Source: Pseudomonadota bacterium
GTDB lineage: Bacteria > Pseudomonadota > Alphaproteobacteria > Rhizobiales > Beijerinckiaceae
DNA: 53,066 bases
Direction of reading: 5' to 3'
Assembly: GCA_021781815.1 (NCBI GenBank)
Contig: JAJXWB010000025.1
Coordinates: forward strand, 1 to 53,066
Position numbers and translations under genes: made by a program. The notes beneath the pieces were generated by a model. It searched no databases, was not told the origin of the DNA, and saw only the letters and a program-made list of their open reading frames with translations. Each line of letters opens with the position of its first letter. Position 1 is the stretch's first letter. Below, in pieces: positions 16,870 through 26,978 of this stretch.

Positions 16870-19176
16870 ATGGCGCGTGCAGGCGCAGCCAGCGTTCTTG
16901 CTTTGGCAAGAGCGGGCGATATCGGCTTGGCTAAATCGGGGCTTTCCCCTTCGGCCGACCTGTTCTTCAGGATTGAACCATGGCTCCGGCGCGGCGTTGT
17001 CGCGATGGCCGCGGTTTTCCTGGCGACGCTCGCTGTTGCGGCGGTCGTCACGTCGACGACAGCGCGCCGCGAGGCGCTTGTCGGCGCCAGTGGCGAACTC
17101 GCGCTCGTCGCCGGCGCGATCGAGAACAATCTGCGCGCCAACGCAACGTCTCTTTCCGAACGCGCCGACAGCATATCGCCCGGCGACATCGCGCCAATCA
17201 GAGCGCTATCGCGCGGGCGCCAGGTTTTCGTGACGGACCCGAAAGGCGCGGTGATCGCGGCTTATCCCAACCGTGGACACTTGCCGGCGACCCTCGCCGA
17301 CGTTCTCGGACAGGAACAGGCAATCACATTCTTCGCCGAGAAGGCGGGCGTGATGCAAATCACGCTTGCAGACGGGGCCGAGGCGTTTGCGACAGTGCGC
17401 AACCTGTCGCCGCCGCTCGGACAACTCGCAGTCATTCATCCGATTGACTCCGCGCTCGCCGACGCCAATTCGTCGGCCTGGCGCGCCAATATGCTGGTGT
17501 CTTCGGCAGGATTACTGCTCGCTCTGGTCGTCGCCGCCTATTACTGGCAGGCGGGCCGCACACGCGAGGCGGACGAAGCCTCCGAACGACTGCGTCTGCG
17601 CATTGGAGCCGCGCTGGGCCGCGGACGCTGCGGGCTGTGGGACTGGGATCTGGCGCGGGGACGAATCTACTGGTCGGCGTCGATGTATGAACTCCTCGGC
17701 ATGCCGTCGGAAGATCGCTATCTGTCGTTCGGCGAATTGCGCGAAATGGCCCATCCCGCCGACAGCGATCTCGCGGCGATGGCGGAATCGCTGGCCGCAA
17801 ATGAAACTCGCACGCTCGACACCGAGTTTCGCATGCGCAACGCCAGAGGCGAATGGATCTGGATCAGAGCCCGGGCGGAACGAGTCGACAGCCTGCCGGG
17901 CGAGGGACCGCGCCTCATTGGCATAGCCATCGACATTACCGAGCAAAAGGCCCTTACCGAACATACCGAGCGCCACGACGCGCGCCTGCGTGACGCGATC
18001 GAATCGATCTCGGAAGCCTTCGTTCTATGGGACACGGAAAACCGGCTGGTCATGTGCAATTCGAAATTTCGCGCCTTGCACGGCCTGAGCAACGACACCG
18101 CATCGGTCGGCAGCCCCTATACTCACGTGATGGCCGCCGGATCGCCGCCGCTGATCCAAACGCAGATCGCGCTCGGCGAGCGCCCCGGCGCCAATTCCCG
18201 CACCTATGAGGCGCGACTCATCGACGGCCGATGGCTGCAGGTGAACGAGCGTCGCACCCGCGATGGCGGCTACGTGTCGATTGGCACAGACATCACACAA
18301 CTCAAACGACACGAAGAGCAATTGCTGGATTCGGAACGAAAGCTGACCGCCACCGTGATTGATCTTCGCAAGTCGCGGCAGGCTCTTGAGCGGCAGGCGC
18401 GCGAACTCGCGGAGCTCGCGGAGAAATATCTGGAGGAAAAGGCGAACGCTGAAAGCGCCAATCACGCCAAATCCGAATTCCTGGCGAACATGAGCCATGA
18501 ACTGCGCACGCCGCTCAACGCGATCATCGGATTCTCGGAGATGATGCAGGGGCAGGTGTTCGGCCCGCTCGGCTCCGAACGCTATGCTGACTATTGCGGA
18601 CATATCAAGGACAGCGGCGACTATCTGCTGGGCGTCATTTCCGACGTTCTGGACATGTCGCGCCTTGACGCGGGACAGGTCGAAATCGACGTAAACGCCT
18701 TCGATCTCGGCCAGAGCGCGCTGAATTCTTTGCATCGCATCGAGCATACGGCCACCGAAAAGGGACTCTGTATCGACTTGAAGATCGTCGACGGCGCAAT
18801 CTATTTCGGCGACCGCAGCGCGATCGAGAAATCGCTCGCCATCGTTCTGCACAACGCCGTGAAATTCACGGCCGCCGCCGGTTCGCTGTCCATTCGTGTG
18901 CGCAGGGCGAGCGCCGGCTATAATGTGTTCGTCGCTGACACAGGAGCGGGCATGTCGCGCGATTGCATCGCGCGGATCGGTCGGCCTTTTCAGCAATTCC
19001 ATGCGCTGGTCGACAACGGCATGAAGGGATCGGGCCTGGGGCTTGCGATCGCACATTCCTTGATTTCGCTGCATGGCGGACGCCTGAAGGTGCGATCGAA
19101 AGCCGGTCGCGGCACCATCGTCCAATTCCATCTGCCATTCCGTAACGCGCCGATAGCCGAAGCCACGGCAGCCTGA
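16870..19176 (+). CDS. PAS-domain sensor histidine kinase
   Basis: 768 residues. TM1 at about 40-60 and TM2 at about 212-232 enclose a periplasmic sensor of about 150 residues. Two PAS domains follow (about 240-360, with WDWDLARGRIYWSASMYELLG, and 370-470). A coiled-coil leads to the HisKA box NMSHELRTPLNAII with phospho-acceptor H543, and an HATPase_c domain with N box (LHNAVKF), G1 (VADTGAGM) and G2 (GSGLGLAI). No receiver or response regulator is adjacent, so it is probably an orphan kinase of the PdhS/DivJ-like alphaproteobacterial type; the partner is unknown. It converges with glnE, stop to stop. Confidence 0.9.
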   Translation: MARAGAASVLALARAGDIGLAKSGLSPSADLFFRIEPWLRRGVVAMAAVFLATLAVAAVVTSTTARREALVGASGELALVAGAIENNLRANATSLSERADSISPGDIAPIRALSRGRQVFVTDPKGAVIAAYPNRGHLPATLADVLGQEQAITFFAEKAGVMQITLADGAEAFATVRNLSPPLGQLAVIHPIDSALADANSSAWRANMLVSSAGLLLALVVAAYYWQAGRTREADEASERLRLRIGAALGRGRCGLWDWDLARGRIYWSASMYELLGMPSEDRYLSFGELREMAHPADSDLAAMAESLAANETRTLDTEFRMRNARGEWIWIRARAERVDSLPGEGPRLIGIAIDITEQKALTEHTERHDARLRDAIESISEAFVLWDTENRLVMCNSKFRALHGLSNDTASVGSPYTHVMAAGSPPLIQTQIALGERPGANSRTYEARLIDGRWLQVNERRTRDGGYVSIGTDITQLKRHEEQLLDSERKLTATVIDLRKSRQALERQARELAELAEKYLEEKANAESANHAKSEFLANMSHELRTPLNAIIGFSEMMQGQVFGPLGSERYADYCGHIKDSGDYLLGVISDVLDMSRLDAGQVEIDVNAFDLGQSALNSLHRIEHTATEKGLCIDLKIVDGAIYFGDRSAIEKSLAIVLHNAVKFTAAAGSLSIRVRRASAGYNVFVADTGAGMSRDCIARIGRPFQQFHALVDNGMKGSGLGLAIAHSLISLHGGRLKVRSKAGRGTIVQFHLPFRNAPIAEATAA

Positions 19177-22149
19177 TCAACTCGCGAACAGACGGCCTGC
19201 TATCTGCGCGACGACCTGCGCCGTCTCGTCGATCTGCAAATCCAGGCGGCGATCGTCCGGCAGGCCGGCGCCCGACGCAATGCGCATGCGCACCGGCTTC
19301 GGCGCGACATCGGGCCTCAGTCCGGCAGGAAGAACAACGCGCTGCATCTGCACGACATCAGTATAGAAGCGATGAGCCTCGAGCAGTCGCTCCGCGTCGC
19401 CGGCGCCCAGAAGTTGCAGGTTTCGCGCCTGCTGGAGAACATCGGCGACGCTGGCGAGCAGAAGTTGAGGATAGGCGTGCGCGTGCGCAAGGATCAGGAA
19501 TTGCGCCACGAATTCAATATCGATCAGGCCACCTCGCAGGATCTTGATGTCGGCGCGATCGGCGTCGCCCTTTTCCTGTGCGATCAGCGCGCGCATTTCC
19601 CTCGTGTCGCGCGCTACGACCGATTTCTCGCGTGGTCGGCTGAGGATCGTGCGAATTTCAGCCGAGACTTCGTCCATCAGGCTCCCATCGCCGCAGACCG
19701 AGCGGGCGCGCGTCAACGCCATGTGCTCCCAAGTCTCAGCTTCGCGGCTTTGATAGGCGCGAAAGCTCGACAACTGGACCGCCAGCGGACCTTTCTTTCC
19801 CGAGGGCCGCAAGCGCATGTCGACCTCATACAGGGAACCGCGCCGTGTCGACACCGTGAGCGCCGAGATCAGCCGTTGCGTCAAGCGTGTGTAATATTGA
19901 ACGGCGTGCAGCGCGCGCTTGCCGTTCGATTCCGGACGGGTTGCATCAAAATCGTAGACGATGACAAGATCGAGGTCCGAGGTGGCCGTCATCTCGTGCG
20001 ACCCCAGTCTACCCATGGCGACAACCGCCATCCGGCCGCCGGGCGCTACGCCGTGTTCTTCGGCGAACGACCTTTGCACATGAGACAATGTAAGGTCGAG
20101 CAGGCAATCGGCGAGGTCGGAAAATGCCGGACCGGCCTCGACCGGATCCATCGCGCCGGAGAGGATTCGAACGCCGATTGCGAACATGTCCTCCTGCGCG
20201 ACACTACGCGTCGCGTCCAGAAATTCCTCATCAGTCCGCATGTCCCGCAGATGCTTCGTATGCGCCTCGAAAAACACACGGTCGAGCCTCACGCCGAGGT
20301 TGTGCGGATCAATGACGGCGTCGAGCACATGCGGCATTCGTGCGACAATGGCGGCGAGCCGGGGCGCTGCGCCGAGCACATCGCCGAACAGGTCGCGCAA
20401 TTGCTTGTTCGCCCGCAGAATGGAAAAGAGTTCGATCGCCGCCGGAAGGTGCGCAAGCGTCTCATCGAACGCAGCCAGAGCTGCGTCCGGATCGCCTGAC
20501 CCCGCCAGCGATTGCAGGAGATCCGGCACGAGTTCGGTCAAGACCTCCCGCGCGCGCGCCGTCTGCACAGCCGCACGTCGGCCGAAATGCCAGCCGCGCA
20601 CTGTTTCTGCGGCGCGCGCGGCGTCCTTGAACCCCATCCGCTTGAGCGTTTCAAGTGTTTCCGGATCATCGACGACGCCCGTAAATACCAGATTTCCCTT
20701 TTCGATATCCAGAGCGGGCGCACGCTCGAAAAGGCGCGCGTAGTGGCGCTCGACCGCCCGGAAATGCTTTATCAGCCAACGTTCGAACTTTCCGAGCGTC
20801 GTATGCCCACAAAACCTGGCGAATCTTTTCAGCGATTCTTGATCCAAAGGAAGCCGTTGCGTCTGCTCGTCGGCGATCATCTGCAATCTGTGCTCGATCG
20901 TGCGCAACGCAATATAGGAGGCGGTCAATTCGTCGCGCGCGGCGGCCGAGACCCAGCCATCAGCCGCAAGAGCAGTCAGCATGCCGAGCGTGCGGCGGCC
21001 ACGCAGGTCTGGTCGCCGCCCGCCGAAAATCAATTGCTGCGTCTGCACGAAGAATTCAATCTCACGAATTCCGCCACGCCCGAGCTTGACGTCATGGCCG
21101 GGTACGACCACTTCCGAGTGGCCGCGCACGGCGTGAATTTGCCGCTTCATCGCATGAATATCGGCGATCGCCGCATAATCGAAATATCGGCGCCAGACGA
21201 ACGGAGTAAGTTCCTGAAGGAACCGTTGGCCGAGCTCGAGCTCGCCGGCCACCGCACGCGCCTTGATCATAGCGGCCCGCTCCCAATTCTGGCCAAGCGT
21301 TTCGTAATAGCCGAGCGCAGCAGGCAGGGAGACCGCGACCGAGGTTGAACCCGGATCGGGACGCAGGCGCAGGTCGACGCGCAGAACATAGCCGTCGCCT
21401 GTACGCTCCGAGAGAAGGCGCGCCAGCGATTTTGTGAGCCGCACGAAGAATTGCGCAGGCTCGACGCCTTCGAACCGAAGGGCAGCGTCCGGATCGTAAA
21501 AGACAACAAGATCGACGTCGCTGGAATAATTGAGTTCGCCGGCTCCATGCTTGCCGAGGGCCAGAACCACCATTCCACAAGAGTCCTGCGGACGTGCCGG
21601 ATCCTTCGGTCTGAACCGCCCTTCCGCCATTGCGCCGCGCAACAGAAAATCGAGCGCAACAGAAACATAGGCGTCCGCCGCGGCGGTCAGCGCGGCTGTC
21701 ACCTGCTCCAGCGACCATATGCCGCCGAGATCGGCGAGCGCGATGGCCAGCGCTGCACGCTGGCGGCCACGACGGAGCAATTGCATCAGCCGCGCTTCAT
21801 CGTCAATGTCCGCGCAGTTCCGGACGAGGCTGGAGAGGGCGGCTAAAAAGTCCTGATCCGGATCGGTCTGCAGGAGCGAAGCGAGCCGTTGCATATCGAC
21901 GACAGCCAGGCGCCAAAGGAAAGCCGAGTGGTCGGCCAGCGCGCGCAGAAGCGACGCCGCCGCCGGATCCCGCAGGATGATCGCTAGATCGGATTCGGCA
22001 GGCGCTGCGTCGACGAGATCTCGATATTTCGCGTCAGATGTCCTGCGATCGGCAATGAGCGGCGACGGCCTCAACCGCCGCCACAATTGGCGATCAGTTC
22101 GATTTGCTTGGCGCTGCACCGACAGGCTCCACTCGTTCAGGGGGCGCAA
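19177..22149 (-). CDS. glnE: Bifunctional glutamine synthetase adenylyltransferase/deadenylase
   Basis: 990 residues, normal for GlnE. Duplicated nucleotidyltransferase cores: the N-terminal deadenylase with GELNYSSDVDLVVFYD and the C-terminal adenylylase with MGRLGSHEMTATSDLDLVIVYD, each followed by an UTase-like helical domain; DMRLRPSGKKGPLAVQL is also typical. It adenylylates or deadenylylates glutamine synthetase in response to PII and glutamine. ATG 22149 overlaps the histidine kinase gene by 56 nt; a later start is possible. Gene order degP - regulator - kinase - glnE is common in rhizobia. Confidence 0.96.
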   Translation of the reverse strand: MRPLNEWSLSVQRQANRTDRQLWRRLRPSPLIADRRTSDAKYRDLVDAAPAESDLAIILRDPAAASLLRALADHSAFLWRLAVVDMQRLASLLQTDPDQDFLAALSSLVRNCADIDDEARLMQLLRRGRQRAALAIALADLGGIWSLEQVTAALTAAADAYVSVALDFLLRGAMAEGRFRPKDPARPQDSCGMVVLALGKHGAGELNYSSDVDLVVFYDPDAALRFEGVEPAQFFVRLTKSLARLLSERTGDGYVLRVDLRLRPDPGSTSVAVSLPAALGYYETLGQNWERAAMIKARAVAGELELGQRFLQELTPFVWRRYFDYAAIADIHAMKRQIHAVRGHSEVVVPGHDVKLGRGGIREIEFFVQTQQLIFGGRRPDLRGRRTLGMLTALAADGWVSAAARDELTASYIALRTIEHRLQMIADEQTQRLPLDQESLKRFARFCGHTTLGKFERWLIKHFRAVERHYARLFERAPALDIEKGNLVFTGVVDDPETLETLKRMGFKDAARAAETVRGWHFGRRAAVQTARAREVLTELVPDLLQSLAGSGDPDAALAAFDETLAHLPAAIELFSILRANKQLRDLFGDVLGAAPRLAAIVARMPHVLDAVIDPHNLGVRLDRVFFEAHTKHLRDMRTDEEFLDATRSVAQEDMFAIGVRILSGAMDPVEAGPAFSDLADCLLDLTLSHVQRSFAEEHGVAPGGRMAVVAMGRLGSHEMTATSDLDLVIVYDFDATRPESNGKRALHAVQYYTRLTQRLISALTVSTRRGSLYEVDMRLRPSGKKGPLAVQLSSFRAYQSREAETWEHMALTRARSVCGDGSLMDEVSAEIRTILSRPREKSVVARDTREMRALIAQEKGDADRADIKILRGGLIDIEFVAQFLILAHAHAYPQLLLASVADVLQQARNLQLLGAGDAERLLEAHRFYTDVVQMQRVVLPAGLRPDVAPKPVRMRIASGAGLPDDRRLDLQIDETAQVVAQIAGRLFAS

Positions 22150-23542
22150 TCTGCAACAGGGCGGGCGCCAGTGGAAGTTCGATGACAGCTCGCAATCCGG
22201 GCCCGTTGTCTTCGAGTTTCAGCGCCCCGCCGTGAAGGCGCGCTATAGCCGCCGCCAGCGATAGGCCGAGACCCGAGCCCGGCAACGTGCGCGAAGCCTC
22301 AAGGCGCACGAACCGTTCGAGGACGCGGTCACGATCGGCGGCGGGCACGCCGGAGCCCCGATCCTCGACGGAAAGACGCACGACTCCGCCCTCTTTACAG
22401 GCAGAGAGCCGCAACGTCGCCGTCGCGCCTTCAGCGGCCGGGACGCCATATTTCAACCCGTTATCAAGAAGGTTCGCCAACGCCTGCGCAATCAGTTCGC
22501 GATTGCCTCGCACGGGAAGACTATTGCTGATTTCGCTTGAAAATTCGACGCCACGCTCCTCCGCGGCGGCTTCGTAGAGTTCGGCGACATCGCTGGCGAC
22601 AACGGCGGCGTCGAAAGTCTCCAGTTTCGGCGCGGATCCGGACTCTGCGCGAGCGATCATCAGAAGCGCATCGAAGATGCGGATGAGTTCGTCGGCCTCG
22701 TCGATGATCTTTTCGAGCGAAACCTGCAGTGTCGCCGGATCGTTCGTTTCACGCAGCGCGGCGTCCGCATGATTGCGCAGGCGCGTCAATGGCGTCCGCA
22801 GATCGTGCGCGATATTATCGGACACCTCCTTCATGCCCTTCAACAACGTCTCGATGCGAGCCAGCATCGCGTTGAGGTTTTCGGCGAGGCGGTCAAGCTC
22901 ATCGCCGCTGCCGACCACCGGAAGCCGACCGGAGAGATCGCCGCCCATGATTGCGGCCGCCGAGGCTGAGATGGCGTCGACGCGCAGAAGCACGCGGCGC
23001 GCGACCAGCAGGCCGCCGACAGCGCCTATCAGGACGAGCCAGCCGAGCGACGCGCCAAGCGCATGCCGCAGAATTGCCCTGAGATGCTCCAGCTCCTCCA
23101 CGTCATGGCCGACGAGCAGGCGATAATTTCCAGGCAGAACGAACACGCGCGCCAATGCGTGATGGCGCGCCTGCGTTTCGCCGGTCCGTTGATAAGTCGT
23201 TTCGATCAGCTTCTGCTGCTGGAAGGTCGCCGTCGGAAGCGCGGCGACATTGCCGACAATCGGATCGCCGGCGAAAGTGGTGAGAAGGTAGATATCGCCG
23301 CCGGGTTGCTTTATGCGACGCTCGATCGATTGCACGACCTGCTGCACCCCTCCCTGCGCGTACTGGTCTGCGAGGCCGCGAATATCGGCGTCGATCGTCT
23401 CCGCGGTCTGGTCTTCCAGAACGACGCGCACATTGCGGCCGACGTTGAAGACGACGATGCTCGCCGCCATGGCGAAAACGACCGAATAGATAACCGCCAG
23501 CTTGAATGCGGTCGTGCGGAAGAGCTTACCGAGCGCCGTCAC
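22094..23542 (-). CDS. HAMP sensor histidine kinase
   Basis: 482 residues starting at GTG 23542, 17 nt inside the regulator gene (coupled). TM1 about 12-32, periplasmic domain to about 160, TM2 about 163-182, then HAMP, HisKA with H246 in SDNIAHDLRTPLTRL, and HATPase_c with N box LANLLDNGLKY, VEDRGSGVP and GSGLGLSLAAAIARLHGG. It phosphorylates the adjacent OmpR-type regulator. The signal is probably envelope-related, given the DegP protease next door; inference. Confidence 0.92.
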   Translation of the reverse strand: MTALGKLFRTTAFKLAVIYSVVFAMAASIVVFNVGRNVRVVLEDQTAETIDADIRGLADQYAQGGVQQVVQSIERRIKQPGGDIYLLTTFAGDPIVGNVAALPTATFQQQKLIETTYQRTGETQARHHALARVFVLPGNYRLLVGHDVEELEHLRAILRHALGASLGWLVLIGAVGGLLVARRVLLRVDAISASAAAIMGGDLSGRLPVVGSGDELDRLAENLNAMLARIETLLKGMKEVSDNIAHDLRTPLTRLRNHADAALRETNDPATLQVSLEKIIDEADELIRIFDALLMIARAESGSAPKLETFDAAVVASDVAELYEAAAEERGVEFSSEISNSLPVRGNRELIAQALANLLDNGLKYGVPAAEGATATLRLSACKEGGVVRLSVEDRGSGVPAADRDRVLERFVRLEASRTLPGSGLGLSLAAAIARLHGGALKLEDNGPGLRAVIELPLAPALLQIAPPERVEPVGAAPSKSN

Positions 23543-24218
23543 GGATCATGTATCCGGCCCCGCGGATGGTGTGCAGCAGTTGCGTTGCGTGGCCCTTGTC
23601 AATCTTGCCGCGAAGCCGGGAAATATGCACGTCGATGACGTTGGTCTGAGGGTCGAAATGATAGTCCCAGACGTTTTCCAGCAGCATCGTACGGGTCACG
23701 ACCTGGCCCGCGTGGCTCATCAGATATTCAAGCAGCCGGAATTCGCGCGGCTGAAGCGCAATTTCCTTGCCCGAGCGCGTAAGCTTGTGGGAGAGCCGAT
23801 CGAGTTCGAGGTCGGCGACACGGTACACCGTGTCCTGGGCGCCGGCGAGACCCTTGCGCCGCGCCAGCACCTCGACGCGAGCGAGCAGTTCGGAAAAGGC
23901 GTAGGGCTTCGGAAGATAGTCGTCGCCGCCGGCGCGCAGCCCCTTCACGCGGTCGTCAACCTGGCCGAGAGCCGACAGGATCAACGCCGGCGTCTCGATC
24001 TTCTGAGCGCGCAGGCTCGATATCAGCGAAAGACCATCGAGCTTCGGCAGCATTCGATCGACGATCAGCACGTCGTAATCGCCTTCGCACGCGCGAGCAT
24101 AACCATCAAGGCCGTCGGCGGAGTGGTCGGCGACGTGCCCCTGCTCGCGAAACGCCTTCACGAGATAGGCGGCGCCCTCCGAATCGTCTTCAATGACGAG
24201 AAGTCTCATATCCGACAT
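23526..24218 (-). CDS. OmpR-family response regulator
   Basis: 230 residues: receiver domain with acidic pocket E10/D11/D12, phospho-acceptor D54 (LIVDRMLP) and the KPYAFSELLARV loop; winged-helix domain with LQPREFRLLEYLMSHAGQVVTRTMLLENVWDYHFDPQTNVIDVHISRLR. Start ATG 24218 (MSDMRLL) or ATG 24209 (MRLL). A strong hairpin separates it from degP upstream, so the pair is transcribed from its own promoter between 24219 and 24231 or through the terminator. Confidence 0.93.
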   Translation of the reverse strand: MSDMRLLVIEDDSEGAAYLVKAFREQGHVADHSADGLDGYARACEGDYDVLIVDRMLPKLDGLSLISSLRAQKIETPALILSALGQVDDRVKGLRAGGDDYLPKPYAFSELLARVEVLARRKGLAGAQDTVYRVADLELDRLSHKLTRSGKEIALQPREFRLLEYLMSHAGQVVTRTMLLENVWDYHFDPQTNVIDVHISRLRGKIDKGHATQLLHTIRGAGYMIRDGAR

Positions 24219-24230
24219 ATAACGTTTCCC

Positions 24231-24269
24231 GAATGAAAACGGCAGGCCAAAGGGGCTTGGCCTGCCGTT
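24231..24269 (-). terminator. Rho-independent terminator after degP
   Basis: Perfect 12-bp stem (24238-24249 with 24258-24269), 8-nt loop, and on the minus strand a gttttcatt tract after the stem. It ends the degP transcript before the regulator gene. Confidence 0.8.
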
Positions 24270-24313
24270 CGTCCAGCGGCGCAGGTCAGGGCGGAGCCGC
24301 GCCGCGGATCCGT

Positions 24314-25846
24314 TTACGAGGCCGCGCGGATCGCGATGGCGACAAAATGCGTATTGTCGCCGGATTTGACACGCAGCAGCAGCGCCTTCTGGCCGCCCTT
24401 GCGCGCCTCGCTCAAGGCCGCAGAAACGTCGGAGGGCGCAGCGACGGGCTTTCCAGCCGCCTCCAGAATGACGTCGCCGGCGCGCAGCCCCTTCTGAGCC
24501 GCAATGCCATCCGGGTCGACTTCGGCGACGACCACGCCGACCTTGCCCGCGCCCGGCACTGCCGAAGCTGGCGCCAGTTCGACGCCAAGGCCTGACAGCG
24601 AGCCGCCGGCATCCGATGGCGTATCGGCACGCGCTTCCTTTTCACCCGGCAATTGGCCGAGCTTGACCTCCGCTGTCTTTTCGGACCCGCTACGCAGATA
24701 GGACAGCTTGACCTCCGCGCCCGGTCCGATTGACGCGATCTTGCGCGCCAGTTCGCGCGGACCATCCACAGCCTGGCCATTTACCCCGACGATCACGTCG
24801 CCGGACTTGATTCCTGCCTCTGCGGCGGGCCCCGACTTCGCCTCGGCGACAAGCGCGCCCTTGGTGCTCTTCAAACCTAGACTGTCGGCGATGTCCTGCG
24901 TCACCGGCTGAATCTGCACGCCTATGTATCCACGAGTGACCACGCCCTTGTCCTTGAGTGCGGCAATGACGGGCCGGGCGACATCGGCGGGGATTGCGAA
25001 TCCGATGCCGACAGACCCCCCCGAGGGGGAGAAGATCGCGGTGTTGATGCCAACCACCTGGCCATTGGCGTCGAAGGTGGGGCCCCCGGAATTGCCGCGG
25101 TTGACCGGCGCGTCGATCTGCAGGAAATCGTCATAGGGACCAGAGCCGATGTCGCGACCGCGCGCGGAAACGATGCCCGCAGTCACGGTGCCGCCCAGAC
25201 CGAAGGGATTTCCGACCGCAACCACCCAATCGCCGACACGCGGCGTCTTGTCGCCGAACTGGACGAAGGGATAGGTCCCCGGCTCCTTGATTTTGAGCAG
25301 CGCGAGGTCGGACTTCTTGTCCGTACCTACGACCTTGGCGCTGACCGTCTTGCCGGCGTCAAGCACGAGTTCGACGTCGGTCGCATGCTCGACGACATGA
25401 TTGTTGGTCACGACGTAGCCGTCCGAGGAGATGATGAAACCGGAGCCAAGCGCCATGCCTTTCTGCGGCTTCTGGCGGAAGCGGCCGCCGTCTTCGCCAA
25501 ACTGGCGGAAGAAGCGTTCGAGCGGGTCTCCCTGGCCGAAATGCGGCACTTGCTGCATCTGTTCCTGTTCATCGCCGGCAACCGCGGTTTCCAGCGTCTT
25601 GACTCGCACAGAAACCACCGCTCCCTTCACCCGATCGACGAGATCGGCGAAGGAAGCCGGACCGGCTGGCGCGATCGATTGATTGAGCGCTGCTTGTGCA
25701 TGAAGCGGCGCGGACAGGAACGAGGCGTCAACCGCTGCGCCGCCGAGCGCGACCGTAGCGACCGCGCCCAGTAGTAGCACGCGAGCGCGCACGCGACGCG
25801 GCGGGGCGAAAAATCCTCTGCTATCGTCTTGAGCTTGCGAGGTCAT
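24314..25846 (-). CDS. degP: Do-family periplasmic serine endoprotease DegP/MucD
   Basis: 510 residues from ATG 25846, supported by GGAG 9 nt upstream. Signal-anchor region at about 20-50, trypsin-like domain with catalytic triad H150 (VVTNNHVVEH), D180 (KKSDLALL) and S253 (RGNSGGP), then two PDZ domains (about 290-380 and 410-505). It degrades or refolds damaged envelope proteins in the periplasm. It lies 88 nt downstream of ccmH, and its Gln/Phe-rich loop (EQEQMQQVPHFGQGDPLERFFRQFG) is typical of rhizobial members. Confidence 0.94.
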   Translation of the reverse strand: MTSQAQDDSRGFFAPPRRVRARVLLLGAVATVALGGAAVDASFLSAPLHAQAALNQSIAPAGPASFADLVDRVKGAVVSVRVKTLETAVAGDEQEQMQQVPHFGQGDPLERFFRQFGEDGGRFRQKPQKGMALGSGFIISSDGYVVTNNHVVEHATDVELVLDAGKTVSAKVVGTDKKSDLALLKIKEPGTYPFVQFGDKTPRVGDWVVAVGNPFGLGGTVTAGIVSARGRDIGSGPYDDFLQIDAPVNRGNSGGPTFDANGQVVGINTAIFSPSGGSVGIGFAIPADVARPVIAALKDKGVVTRGYIGVQIQPVTQDIADSLGLKSTKGALVAEAKSGPAAEAGIKSGDVIVGVNGQAVDGPRELARKIASIGPGAEVKLSYLRSGSEKTAEVKLGQLPGEKEARADTPSDAGGSLSGLGVELAPASAVPGAGKVGVVVAEVDPDGIAAQKGLRAGDVILEAAGKPVAAPSDVSAALSEARKGGQKALLLRVKSGDNTHFVAIAIRAAS

Positions 25847-25934
25847 GCAACCAATCTCCATTTGCCGAGGGCGGCTCCGCCGCTCTTGCAAATGAAGATA
25901 GGGACGCCCGGCTAACGCCGCCGTGAAGGCGGGA

Positions 25935-26393
25935 TTAAGCTTTGGTAAGCCTCTCCAGATCAGCGATTTCGCTCGCGCTCAGCGCCGGCGTCGGGTCTGG
26001 CCTGCGCGTGCGGATTCGGCTTATTGCAAAACCCACCCCTGCGAGCAGTACGGTCGCCGGCGTCAGCCACAGCAGAAACGTGTCCATCTGGAACGGCGGG
26101 TTCAGCAGAACGAAATCGCCATAGCGCGCGACGAGATAGTCCCGCACCTGGGCGTCCGTGTCCCCCTTCTGGACGCGATCTCGCACGAGAAGGCGCAAAT
26201 CCTTGGCGAGCGGCGCATCGGAATCGTCGATGTTCTCGTTCTGGCAGACCATGCAGCGAATGCCCGTCGAGATTTCGCGGGCGCGCTGCTCCAGCTTCCT
26301 GTCGTGGAGAACCTCATCGGGCTGAACGGCCTGCGCGCCAAATGACGCGGCGATGGCGAACGCCGAAGCCAGAAGTATTGCGCGAACCGTCAC
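25935..26393 (-). CDS. ccmH: Cytochrome c maturation protein CcmH
   Basis: 152 residues: cleavable signal peptide, the redox motif [10 protein letters not shown] with C47 and C50, a three-helix bundle, and a membrane anchor at about 103-125 ([19 protein letters not shown]). CcmH (CycL) keeps apocytochrome c thiols reduced for haem ligation. Its start overlaps the ccmE stop as ATGA. CcmF and CcmI, normally between or beside these genes, are absent. Confidence 0.94.
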   Translation of the reverse strand: MTVRAILLASAFAIAASFGAQAVQPDEVLHDRKLEQRAREISTGIRCMVCQNENIDDSDAPLAKDLRLLVRDRVQKGDTDAQVRDYLVARYGDFVLLNPPFQMDTFLLWLTPATVLLAGVGFAISRIRTRRPDPTPALSASEIADLERLTKA

Positions 26394-26842
26394 TTCGCGC
26401 CTCCATTGCTTTCCACCCAGGTTCCCTGCTTCTTCAGAGCGTCCGCTACCTCGCGAGGCATGTAACGCTCATCATGCTTGGCCAGAACGTTGTCCGCCTT
26501 GACTACGCCGTTGGCGTCGATGACGCCTTCCGCGACGACCCCCTGCCCTTCGCGAAACAGGTCGGGCAGGATGCCGTCATAGACCACCGGCGCATCCTTG
26601 GCGCCCCGATCGGTGACGTCGAACGATATCTGGCGGCCGGCGCCGCGGACGACCGTGCCCTCCTTCACCAACCCGCCGATACGCACGCGCGTGCCGGCGG
26701 TCAGGCGCTTGGCTGCGAGTTCGGTCGGCGAATAGAAAAAAACGATATTGTCGCGCATGGCGAACAGCACGAGCCCGAGCGCGCAGCCGAGCGCGGCGAG
26801 CGCTCCGGCGATGAAGACGAGTCGACGCTGCTTGCGCGTCAT
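26390..26842 (-). CDS. ccmE: Haem chaperone CcmE
   Basis: 150 residues: N-terminal signal-anchor (about 8-28), OB-fold domain, and the haem-attachment motif [11 protein letters not shown] with covalent haem ligand H123 and Y127. It carries haem from CcmC to the CcmF/H ligase. It is first in a two-gene ccmEH unit; 136 bp upstream are non-coding and may hold a promoter. Confidence 0.95.
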   Translation of the reverse strand: MTRKQRRLVFIAGALAALGCALGLVLFAMRDNIVFFYSPTELAAKRLTAGTRVRIGGLVKEGTVVRGAGRQISFDVTDRGAKDAPVVYDGILPDLFREGQGVVAEGVIDANGVVKADNVLAKHDERYMPREVADALKKQGTWVESNGGAK

Positions 26843-26978
26843 GTTTGAGGCTCCTTACGCGCCGGCCCGAGGCATGTGGCCAAAATTCCTCCCGGTTTAG
26901 CCCCACGCCAACCGAAATGGAAAGGACGAATCGTCTCAGGGCGCGAGCCCGGCCGCGTGGCGACCGACCGCGCCTGGA

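Noticed and set aside
19372-20499. A 375-codon plus-strand frame opposite glnE
   Set aside because: Antisense shadow of glnE, without ribosome site or motif.
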